Shown here: one piece after another, positions 33,401 to 40,910 of the stretch
How positions within the stretch are numbered: position 1 is the stretch's first letter
Layout of the letters: every line of letters begins with the position of its first letter
Assembly: GCA_947499145.1 (NCBI GenBank)
Contig: CANMNB010000006.1
Coordinates: 62,001-126,000, forward strand
Source of the DNA: an uncultured Arachnia sp.
GTDB lineage: Bacteria > Actinomycetota > Actinomycetes > Propionibacteriales > Propionibacteriaceae
Direction of reading: 5' to 3'
Length of the DNA stretch: 64,000 nucleotides
Program-made: the position numbers and the translations under genes
The notes under the pieces: model-generated
The model's database searches: none
Seen by the model: the letters and a program-made list of their open reading frames with translations, nothing else
Told to the model about the DNA's origin: nothing

Positions 33401-33640
33401 ATGCACATCAAGGTCCTCGGCCCCGGCTGCAAGAACTGCACCACCCTGGAGGCGAACGTCCGCGAGGCGCTGACCCGCCTCGGCCGGGAGGCGGAGATCG
33501 AGAAGGTCACCGACTACGCCGCCATCATGGCCCACGGGGTCATGTCGACGCCCGGGCTGGTGATCGACGGCGAGGTCGTCTCCTACGGCCGCGTGCCGAG
33601 CCCGACCCAGATCCAGGAGCTGATCACTCAGGCGGGCTGA
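33401..33640 (+). CDS. mini-thioredoxin (redox-active disulfide protein family)
   Basis: 79 aa, MHIKVLGPGCKNCTTLEANV with a C-K-N-C active site and the cis-Pro segment VMSTPGLVIDGEVVSYGRVPS. It is typical of the small thioredoxins encoded beside DUF318 permeases. Good ribosome site (AGAAGGA). The last 13 bp overlap the 3' end of the convergent asparaginase gene. Confidence 0.9.
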   Translation: MHIKVLGPGCKNCTTLEANVREALTRLGREAEIEKVTDYAAIMAHGVMSTPGLVIDGEVVSYGRVPSPTQIQELITQAG

Positions 33641-34599
33641 GCTGCCACGGCGGGGGCCGGTTCCACCAGGCCGACCGGCTCCCCGTGTCCCAGGACCGCA
33701 ACGCGCCCCAGCACGTCGAGCGCGGCGTCGGCCACTCCCGCTCGGGCGAGCAGTGCCACGACAACCGGCGGAATGGGTCGCGCAGCCCCGTCGGCGATCT
33801 TGACCGCGACCCCTCGTCCGTCGGGCAGACCGATCGCGAAGACGCCCTCGGCTCCATCCTTGGCGATGGCACCCGTCAGAGCGTGCATCAGCGACGTGGC
33901 GAACCTGCCCTCCCCCGCCACGAACCCTGGGTGCAGGCGCATCGCGTCGGCGACGTCGCGCTCGTACCCCAGGGTGGACGCCGCCAAGCGCCCGTAGGCC
34001 CGTGCCAATCCCACGAGCGGGAGGGCGAACACTGCCGTGCCGCAGCCGTCGACGGCCACCTCGCCCGTCCGTTCTCCTGCCAGCTCCTCCGTGGTCGCCC
34101 GCGCCAACTGCTGGAACGGGTGGTCGGCCTCCAGGTAGCTTTCGAGGTCCCATCCTGAAGCGGCGCTGGCCCCGAGCATGGCCGCATGATTGCCCGAGCA
34201 CCCCTGCGCCACTCGCGCCGGCTCCCTGCACTCGCGGATCCATCGTTCCCGCTCCTGCTCCCCGAGCGGGAGGTCCGGCGTGTTGCGCAGGTGCTCCTCG
34301 CCGAGGTCCAGCGCCTCCAGCATCGCCCGGACGCCCGCGAGGTGCTGGCGCTCGCCCGAGTGGCTGGCGGCAGCCAGAGCAAGGCCGGCCAGGTCCAGCC
34401 GAGCGCCGGCGCGGAGGGCCGCGACGGCGTGGATCGGCTTGTTCGTCGAGCGCGGGAACACCCGCGTCAGGGCGTCGCCGACGGCGAACTCCACGCGACC
34501 GTCGGGAGCCGTGACGACGGCAATGCCGTGGTGCACGGATTCGACCGTGCCGCTGCGGACGACGTGGGCGAGGACGGGGGCATCGACGAGACCGGTCAC
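33628..34599 (-). CDS. asparaginase-II-family amidohydrolase
   Basis: About 323 aa. AHVVRSGTVESVHHGIAVV, FPRSTNKPIHAVAAL, ASHSGERQHLAGVRAML, CSGNHAAMLGAS and DGCGTAVFALPLVGLARAYG match the thermolabile (Rhizobium etli-type) L-asparaginase II family, unrelated to E. coli enzymes. It hydrolyses asparagine to aspartate and ammonia. Start uncertain: GTG at 34599 gives the normal family N-terminus. In-frame ATGs at 34698 and 34707 would add about 35 residues of unlikely composition. Confidence 0.85.
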   Translation of the reverse strand: MTGLVDAPVLAHVVRSGTVESVHHGIAVVTAPDGRVEFAVGDALTRVFPRSTNKPIHAVAALRAGARLDLAGLALAAASHSGERQHLAGVRAMLEALDLGEEHLRNTPDLPLGEQERERWIRECREPARVAQGCSGNHAAMLGASAASGWDLESYLEADHPFQQLARATTEELAGERTGEVAVDGCGTAVFALPLVGLARAYGRLAASTLGYERDVADAMRLHPGFVAGEGRFATSLMHALTGAIAKDGAEGVFAIGLPDGRGVAVKIADGAARPIPPVVVALLARAGVADAALDVLGRVAVLGHGEPVGLVEPAPAVAAQPA

Positions 34600-34792
34600 G
34601 GGGACGAAGCGTAGTCCGTGACCGGATGAGGAGTAGTGGCCTCGATGCGGATGCGCGGATGGTTCGGCGCCATAGGAGCCCTGAACTTGGACTGCCATCG
34701 TCCCCATGCTCGATCTGCAGATACCAGCCTCGCCTCACTGCCCCAATCGTGACCTGATCACGCCCGCTCCCAGCACCTAGACTTCCCGGTGC

Positions 34793-36127
34793 ATGTCCGC
34801 GCACCCAGCACCCGACCCCGGCCTCAACCGCCGCATCCTGGCGTTGGCCCTGCCCGCCTTCGCTGCGCTCGTCGCCCAACCACTGTTCCTGTTGGCCGAC
34901 ACCGCCATCGTCGGGCGGCTCGGCACGGAGCCCCTCGCCGGTCTGGGGATCGGTTCCACGATCACCTCCACCCTCGTGGGACTGTGCATCTTCCTCGCCT
35001 ACGGCTCGACGGCGGTGGTCGCCAGGAGGCTCGGATCCGGTGACCGTCGCGGCGCCCTCACGACGGGCGTCCAGGCGATGTGGCTGGCGGTCCTGCTCGG
35101 CCTGTTCCTGGGTGTCGCGGCGTGGGCACTCGCACCCCAGCTGGCCGGATGGCTGGGCGCCTCGGGCGACGTGCATGCCCACGCCGTCGCCTACGCACGA
35201 TGGTCGCTGCCCGGACTACCCGGCATGCTGCTGATGCTGGGCGCGACGGGCACGCTGCGCGGACTGGCCGACGGGCGCACGCCCATGGTCCTGGCGATCG
35301 GCGCAGCGGTCACCAACCTGCTGCTCGACGTGTGGTTCGTGCTCGGGCTGGGGATGGGGATCGCCGGGTCGGGGGCCGCCACAGCACTGGCGGAGACGGC
35401 CATGGGCGCCGCGGCGGCGGTCGTGGTCCTGGCGGGCGCCCGCCGAGCGGGTTCCGTGCTGGCACCCAGCGTCGCAGGGATGCGCGCCAGCATGCGCGTG
35501 GGGGTACCGCTGCTGCTGCGGACACTGACCCTCCGCATGGCTCTGGTGCTGACCACCTGGGTGGTCGCCGGCAAGGGCGCCGTGGCACTCGCGGCGCACC
35601 AGGTGACCATGAACCTGTGGGGGTTCCTCTCGTACGCGCTCGATGCGCTGGGCATCGCGGGGCAAACCCTGCTGGGGTTGGCGCTGGGGGCGGGGAACGT
35701 GGCCCGGGCGCGGGCCGTCACCCGCCGCATGACGTGGTGGGCGCTGGGCGCTGCGGTGGTGCTCGGCGGGGCCACCGTGCTGGCCCGTCACCAGGTCGCG
35801 GCCCTGTTCTCCCCCGAGCCGGAGGTGAGGGGTGCCGTCGCCGCCGCACTGGTGGTCGTCGGGGCGACCCTGGCCATCACCGCGTACGTCTGCCTGCTCG
35901 ACGGCGTGCTGATCGGCGCCGGGCAGGCGTCGTACCTGGCTCGGGCCGGCCTCGTGACGCTGGCCGTCTACACCCCGCTCGCCCTGGCCGTCGCCTGGCT
36001 GGCGCCCGACGGGGTCGCCGGGCTGACCTGGCTGTGGGCGGCCTTCGCAGTGGGCTACATGGGCGCCCGGGCCGCGACGCTGTGGTGGCGCCAACGCACC
36101 GACGCCTGGCTGGCCCCCGGCCCCTGA
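34793..36127 (+). CDS. MATE-family multidrug/toxin efflux protein (DinF-like)
   Basis: 444 aa with about 12 hydrophobic segments. PAFAALVAQPLFLLADTAIVGRLGTEPLAGLGIGSTI is the typical N-terminal helix pair with its acidic residue. LGATGTLRGLADGRTPM and LAAHQVTMNLWGFLSYALDALGIAGQTLLG are MATE/DinF signatures. It exports cationic compounds with Na+ or H+. No ribosome site, but TAGACT lies 9 nt upstream, consistent with a leaderless message. Confidence 0.92.
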   Translation: MSAHPAPDPGLNRRILALALPAFAALVAQPLFLLADTAIVGRLGTEPLAGLGIGSTITSTLVGLCIFLAYGSTAVVARRLGSGDRRGALTTGVQAMWLAVLLGLFLGVAAWALAPQLAGWLGASGDVHAHAVAYARWSLPGLPGMLLMLGATGTLRGLADGRTPMVLAIGAAVTNLLLDVWFVLGLGMGIAGSGAATALAETAMGAAAAVVVLAGARRAGSVLAPSVAGMRASMRVGVPLLLRTLTLRMALVLTTWVVAGKGAVALAAHQVTMNLWGFLSYALDALGIAGQTLLGLALGAGNVARARAVTRRMTWWALGAAVVLGGATVLARHQVAALFSPEPEVRGAVAAALVVVGATLAITAYVCLLDGVLIGAGQASYLARAGLVTLAVYTPLALAVAWLAPDGVAGLTWLWAAFAVGYMGARAATLWWRQRTDAWLAPGP

Positions 36128-36194
36128 TGGCGAGACCGTCCCGCGGCACCGGACCCGACGGCGCCACCTCGCTCGGCTATGCCACCCTGTGGGG

Positions 36195-36806
36195 ATGAAC
36201 CCCACCCACCGCCGCCAACCGACGCCTGCTCGCGGGCCGGCGCAGCTCTGGCTGGTGCGTCATGGCGAGTCGGAGTGGAACCGGGAAGGCCGCCTGCAAG
36301 GGCAGACTCCCCACGTCAAGTTGACCCCCCTCGGCCAGCAGCAGGCTGCGATGGCGGCAGCCCGGTTGGCCGCCTCGACGGCGGGGAGGCAGGTCAGCGT
36401 CGTGAGCAGCGACTTGGTGCGAGCCCGGCAGACGGCCACGGTGATCGCCGACGTCCTCGGCGTGGCCGTCCGGCTGGACCCTCGCCTGCGGGAACAGGCC
36501 CTGGGATCGTTGGAGGGGTGCCTCACCCGAGATCTGAGAGAGCAGCCCGTTCCCGACGGCCTCCACATCAGCGAGGTGGCCTGGGGTGGCGGCGAGTCGG
36601 TGCGGCAGGTGCATGAGCGATGCGCCGGCTTCTTGGCAGATCTGGACACCAGCGCCGATGTTGTTGTGGTCGTCTCGCACGGCGACACCCTGCGCATCAT
36701 GCTCGCTGTCTTGTCCGGTCTCGGGCACCGTGAGGTTGTGTGGCGTCCGATCGGCTCGGCTGAGGTGATCGGCCCGCTGCCAGGGCCGCTAGGTTGGTCC
36801 GCGTGA
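36195..36806 (+). CDS. histidine phosphatase, probable alpha-ribazole phosphatase
   Basis: 203 aa. LWLVRHGESEWNREGRLQG carries the phosphohistidine RHG motif, and VVVVVSHGDTLRIMLAV the second catalytic His. The family includes CobC phosphatases that dephosphorylate alpha-ribazole phosphate or adenosylcobalamin phosphate. Its stop overlaps the cobD start (GTGA), which supports the cobalamin role over phosphoglycerate mutase. ATG at 36195 preferred; GTG at 36189 is possible. Confidence 0.78.
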   Translation: MNPTHRRQPTPARGPAQLWLVRHGESEWNREGRLQGQTPHVKLTPLGQQQAAMAAARLAASTAGRQVSVVSSDLVRARQTATVIADVLGVAVRLDPRLREQALGSLEGCLTRDLREQPVPDGLHISEVAWGGGESVRQVHERCAGFLADLDTSADVVVVVSHGDTLRIMLAVLSGLGHREVVWRPIGSAEVIGPLPGPLGWSA

Positions 36807-37735
36807 GCAGTTCGAGGGCCTGGGGCATCCTGGCGGGAATCGTGGCCGACCGTGTCCTGGGTGACCCGCGGCGCGGCCACCCGGTCGCCGCTTTCGGGAC
36901 TGGGGCCGCGCGGCTCGAGGCAGGCATCTACCGCGATACCCGCGGGGCCGGTGTCCTGCACACGGCTGCCGCAGTGGTGCCCGTGACCGCAGTCGGTTGG
37001 CTGCTGGAGCGCCGCCTGCGCCGCCATCCGTGGGCTCATGGCGCCGCGACCGCCGCCACCACGTGGGCCGTGCTCGGTGCTGCCTCCTTGGGCCGCGAAG
37101 CCCATCACATGGCTGACCACCTCGAAGCCGGGGAACTCGAGGCGGCCAGGGCGCGGCTGAGTCACCTGTGCGGACGCGACCCCAGCGCGCTCGAGTGTTG
37201 CGAGCTCGCCCGGGCCACCGTCGAGTCAGTTGCGGAGAACACGGCCGATGCCGCCGTCGCCTCCGTTTTCTGGGGCGCTGTCGCGGGCATCCCCGGCATG
37301 GTCGCGCACCGCGCGCTGAACACCCTCGACGCCATGGTGGGTCACCGCAACGAGCGGTATCACAACTTCGGTTGGGCTGCGGCGCGGCTGGACGACGTGG
37401 CGTGCCTGATCCCGGCCAGGCTCACCGGCGTGCTGGCCTGCGCCCTGGCCCCGGTGGTCCGGGGCTCCTCGTCGCAGGCCTGGCGCATCATGCGTCGCGA
37501 CGCACACAACCATCCCAGCCCCAACGGCGGATGGTGCGAGTCTGCCTTCGCGGGCGCGCTCGGGATCCAGTTGGGAGGCCGCAACGTCTACTTCGGCCAC
37601 AGCGAGGATCGAGGGCTGCTGGGTGACGGCCCCCGACCCGACGCGGCACACCCTCGTCGCGCGGCACGCCTCAGCACGGCGGTGACCATCGCCGCCGGAG
37701 CCATCGCCGCGGCAACCGCGAGGGTTCTGCGATGA
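36803..37735 (+). CDS. cobD: adenosylcobinamide-phosphate synthase
   Basis: 310 aa integral membrane protein. ADRVLGDPRRGHPVAAFG at the N-terminus, ARATVESVAENTADAAVASVFWGAVAGIPG, ALNTLDAMVGHRNERYHNFGWAAARLDD and HPSPNGGWCESAFAGALGIQLGG are diagnostic for CobD/CbiB. It attaches aminopropanol phosphate to cobyrate. GTG start coupled to the phosphatase; its stop overlaps cobQ (ATGA). Confidence 0.95.
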   Translation: MSSSRAWGILAGIVADRVLGDPRRGHPVAAFGTGAARLEAGIYRDTRGAGVLHTAAAVVPVTAVGWLLERRLRRHPWAHGAATAATTWAVLGAASLGREAHHMADHLEAGELEAARARLSHLCGRDPSALECCELARATVESVAENTADAAVASVFWGAVAGIPGMVAHRALNTLDAMVGHRNERYHNFGWAAARLDDVACLIPARLTGVLACALAPVVRGSSSQAWRIMRRDAHNHPSPNGGWCESAFAGALGIQLGGRNVYFGHSEDRGLLGDGPRPDAAHPRRAARLSTAVTIAAGAIAAATARVLR

Positions 37736-39183
37736 GGGGCCTGCTCGTCGCCGGAACCTCCTCGGACGCCGGCAAGTCGCTGGTCGTGACCGGCTTGTGC
37801 CGAGCCTGGCGCCGACAGGGCATCGACGTGGTCCCCTTCAAGGCACAAAACATGAGCAACAACTCAATGGTCACCTGCGACAACGGTGAGATCGGCCGCG
37901 CCCAGTACCTGCAGGCGCAGGCAGCCCGCGTGGAGCCCTCCACCCTCATGAACCCGGTGCTGCTCAAGCCGGGCAGCGACAAGACCAGCTTCGTCGTGGT
38001 TCGCGGCCGGCCGGCCGGAGAGTTGCGGGCCGGCCAGTACGCCCACGAACGCCAGCACCTGGCGCAGGCGGCCCACGCGGCCTACGAGGAACTGGCTGCC
38101 GGTCATGAGTTGGTGGTGGCTGAAGGCGCCGGTTCCCCCGCCGAGATCAACCTGCGGCGCGGCGACTACACCAACATGGGTCTGGCCCGGCGCTTCAGCC
38201 TCCCGGTGGTGCTGGTGGGCGACATTGACCGTGGCGGTGTCCTGGCGTCGCTCTTCGGTACGTGGGCGCTGCTGGAGGCCGCCGACAGAGCGCTGCTGGC
38301 CGGGTTCATCATCAACAAGTTTCGCGGCGACCTCGGCATCCTTGAACCCGGACTGGCTGAGATCTCACAGCGCACCGGGTTGACCAGCTTCGGCGTGGTC
38401 CCGTGGCTGGCCGACGTGTGGCTCGACGGCGAGGACACGCTCGAGGTGGGGCGCTGGAGAAGCCAGTCGCGCGACGACGACCCCGATGGTCTCCGCGTCG
38501 CAGTGGTCCGGCTGCCGCGGATCTCGAACGCCACCGACGTCGACGCCCTGGCCCACGAACCCGGCGTGGACGTGGTGGTCACCACCGACCCGGCCATCTG
38601 CCGGGACGCCGACCTCGTGGTGCTGCCGGGAAGCCGCTCCACGGTCCACGACCTGCGGTGGCTGCATCAGCGAGGCCTTGCCGAGGCCATCGCGCATCGC
38701 CATCGGGCGGGGCTGGCCACCCTCGGGATCTGCGGCGGCTACCAGATGCTCGGCGGGACCATCCGGGATGGAATCGAGGGCGAGGCCGGCGAGGCCGAGG
38801 GGTTGGGCCTGCTCCCCCATGACGTGGAATTCCTCCCCGCCAAGACCCTGGCAAGACCCACCGGCACGTGGCGGGGCCACGTCGTCGACGGCTATGAGAT
38901 CCACCATGGCCACTGCGTGACCACCGGCGAAGCCGAGCCGTTTCTCGACGGCGCTCGTGTGGGTCCGACCTGGGGAACCATGTGGCACGGCGCACTGGAA
39001 AACGACGCCTTCCGACGTGCCTGGCTCGCTGAGGTCGCCGCGAGTACCGGCTCCGGCTGGCGACCCCTGGACGATGCTCCCGGATTCCGGGACCGCCGTG
39101 AGTCCATGATCGAGGCCTTGGCCGATGCGATGGAGGAACACCTCGACCTCGACGAGATCCTGGCACTCACCTCTCGGCGCTGA
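37732..39183 (+). CDS. cobQ: cobyric acid synthase (amidating)
   Basis: 483 aa. N-terminal ATP-dependent synthetase domain with GTSSDAGKSLVVTGL and FKAQNMSNNSMV. EGAGSPAEINLRRGDYTNMGLAR and VVLVGDIDRGGVLASLFG follow. The C-terminal class I glutaminase domain has Cys334 in LGICGGYQMLGG. It amidates four side chains of adenosylcobyrinate diamide. Third gene of the phosphatase-cobD-cobQ unit, which ends before the B12 riboswitch. Confidence 0.96.
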   Translation: MRGLLVAGTSSDAGKSLVVTGLCRAWRRQGIDVVPFKAQNMSNNSMVTCDNGEIGRAQYLQAQAARVEPSTLMNPVLLKPGSDKTSFVVVRGRPAGELRAGQYAHERQHLAQAAHAAYEELAAGHELVVAEGAGSPAEINLRRGDYTNMGLARRFSLPVVLVGDIDRGGVLASLFGTWALLEAADRALLAGFIINKFRGDLGILEPGLAEISQRTGLTSFGVVPWLADVWLDGEDTLEVGRWRSQSRDDDPDGLRVAVVRLPRISNATDVDALAHEPGVDVVVTTDPAICRDADLVVLPGSRSTVHDLRWLHQRGLAEAIAHRHRAGLATLGICGGYQMLGGTIRDGIEGEAGEAEGLGLLPHDVEFLPAKTLARPTGTWRGHVVDGYEIHHGHCVTTGEAEPFLDGARVGPTWGTMWHGALENDAFRRAWLAEVAASTGSGWRPLDDAPGFRDRRESMIEALADAMEEHLDLDEILALTSRR

Positions 39184-39235
39184 GCCCGAGGCTCCTAGTT
39201 CCCTCAGCAGACCCCCGGCTGCAGTCGCCCCCGAC

Positions 39236-39386
39236 CCATGTGCTTGGATGGGTTTCACCCTTGGATGCCCAGGAACCCGGTGTAACTCCGGGACGGTCCC
39301 GCCACTGTGAACGCCTTCGTGCGTGAAGTCAGGAACTGGCTCGAAGGTTCTGTCTCATGACCGGGCGGTCGACCCGAGGAAGGCGT
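39236..39386 (+). promoter_or_regulatory. cobalamin riboswitch controlling the cbi/cob operon
   Basis: Leader of the main cobalamin operon. It shows the conserved core GGTGTAACTCCGGGACGGTC (39279-39298), the B12 box GCCACTGTGA (39301-39310) and GAAGTCAGGAACTGG (39325-39339). ACGCCTTC at 39311-39318 is perfectly complementary to GAAGGCGT at 39379-39386, which overlaps the ribosome site AGGAAGG of the first gene. ACGC can alternatively close a local hairpin with GCGT (39321-39324). Ligand binding probably hides the ribosome site. Outer boundaries are approximate. Confidence 0.9.
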
Positions 39387-39390
39387 CACG

Positions 39391-40077
39391 ATGAGCCATG
39401 CACCCTGCCCACGTCTGGTCGGTGTGGGGGTGGGCCCCGGCGACCCGGAACTGGTGACGCTGAAGGCGGTCCGGATCCTGCGCGAGGCCGATCTCGTCAT
39501 CTGCCCCGACGCCTCACTCGGTCGCGCCGAGGCCATCGTGACCGCCGTCGTACCGAACGCCACGATCCGTCGTGTCACGTTCTCCATGTCCCGGCAGATT
39601 GCGCAGCGGCAGGAGAGCCGGGCCGCGGCCGCAGCCGCCGTGACCGAAGCCTTCACTGCCGGAGCCACCATGGTGGCGTTCGCCACGGTCGGCGACCCCA
39701 ACGTGTACTCAACTTTCTCCTATATCGCCGCCGCGCTCGACCCGGGCGTGGCAGTAGAGACCGTGCCCGGCATCACCGCGATGCAGCTTCTCTCCAGCGA
39801 AGCGGGTGACCCCTTGACGCTCGGCGACGAGATCCTGGCGCTGGCGCCTGCCACCGCCGGAGCGGCACGCCTCGCACGCATCGCCGAGGCGGCAGACAGT
39901 GTCGTGGTCTACAAGGCTGGCCGGACGTTGGCCGCGACGTCGCAGCCGTTGACCGATGCCGGATTCGATCTCGTGGTCGGCAGTGATTTGGGAACGTCGC
40001 GCCAACGACTGCACTGGGGGGTCCCCGACGCGCTTGACGGCTACTTCACCTCCCTGTTCGGGCGGAGGCCGCAGTGA
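39391..40077 (+). CDS. cbiL: precorrin-2 / cobalt-factor II C20-methyltransferase
   Basis: 228 aa SAM-dependent tetrapyrrole methylase. LVGVGVGPGDPELVTLKAVRILREADLVICPD is the N-terminal loop. AFATVGDPNVYSTFSY is specific to the CobI/CbiL branch, and ETVPGITAMQLLSSEAG contacts SAM. First gene after the riboswitch, with AGGAAGG as ribosome site. Confidence 0.95.
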   Translation: MSHAPCPRLVGVGVGPGDPELVTLKAVRILREADLVICPDASLGRAEAIVTAVVPNATIRRVTFSMSRQIAQRQESRAAAAAAVTEAFTAGATMVAFATVGDPNVYSTFSYIAAALDPGVAVETVPGITAMQLLSSEAGDPLTLGDEILALAPATAGAARLARIAEAADSVVVYKAGRTLAATSQPLTDAGFDLVVGSDLGTSRQRLHWGVPDALDGYFTSLFGRRPQ

Positions 40078-40910
40078 CCACCGGGCGTCTCGTGTTCATC
40101 GGGGCCGGTCCCGGCGCCGCCGATCTCATCACCGTTCGCGGCGCGCGGCTCATCGCCCAAGCCGACATCATCATCTGGGCGGCGAGCCTGGTCCATCCCG
40201 ACGTGATCGCCGAACGCCGCGCCGACGCCGAGGTGATCGATTCCGCGAGCGCATCACTGGAGGACTTGATCCCCCACCTCGTCAGGGCACGCGACGAGGG
40301 ACTCCTGGTCGCACGCGTTCACACCGGCGACCCTGCCCTGTATGGCGCCACCGCCGAACAGCGCGATCTCTGCCGGCAACTGGGGCTGCCCTATGAGTCG
40401 CTTCCCGGAGTCTCGGCTTTCTCCGCTGCCGCTGCCCGCGCGGAGGTGGAGATCACGCGCCCGGAAGTGGCACAGTCCCTCATCATCACCCGGCTCGAGG
40501 GCGGTCGCACGCCGATGCCCGCGGCAGAGACCGTCCGGTCCTTCGCGGCACACGGAACCACGATGGCGCTCTACCTCTCCGCGGCACGCAACAAGCAACT
40601 CCAGGACGAGTTGCTGGCGGGTGGCTACCCACCGCAGACCCCCTGCATCATCGGCTACCAGGTGAGTTGGCCCGACGAGCTGATGCTGCGATGCACCTTG
40701 TCGGAGCTCTCCGCCACCATGCGGCACCACAAGCTGTGGAAGCACACGGTGGTGCTCGTCGGTCCGGCACTGAGCGAAGCACCCGTCACGCACCGAAGCC
40801 ACCTCTACCATCCGGGATTTCGCCACGAGTATCGACGAGCCGATATGCAGGCGCAGAGCGAACTGCGCACCCACGGCGCCGTGGCGAACCAGAACGGGGT
40901 CACACCATGA
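40074..40910 (+). CDS. cbiF: precorrin-4 / cobalt-precorrin-4 C11-methyltransferase
   Basis: 278 aa. FIGAGPGAADLITVRGARLIAQADIIIWAASLV, VHTGDPALYGATAEQ, LPGVSAFSAAAARAEVEITRPEV and ALYLSAARNKQL are CobM/CbiF hallmarks. GTG start overlaps cbiL (GTGA). A tail of about 25 residues after EAPVTHRSHLYHPGFRHEYR extends the usual end. Confidence 0.95.
   Translation: MTTGRLVFIGAGPGAADLITVRGARLIAQADIIIWAASLVHPDVIAERRADAEVIDSASASLEDLIPHLVRARDEGLLVARVHTGDPALYGATAEQRDLCRQLGLPYESLPGVSAFSAAAARAEVEITRPEVAQSLIITRLEGGRTPMPAAETVRSFAAHGTTMALYLSAARNKQLQDELLAGGYPPQTPCIIGYQVSWPDELMLRCTLSELSATMRHHKLWKHTVVLVGPALSEAPVTHRSHLYHPGFRHEYRRADMQAQSELRTHGAVANQNGVTP

Noticed and set aside
33269-35182. 637-codon minus-strand frame across permease, asparaginase and MATE genes
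   Set aside because: Spans three genes on different strands with Arg/Gly-rich low-complexity sequence.
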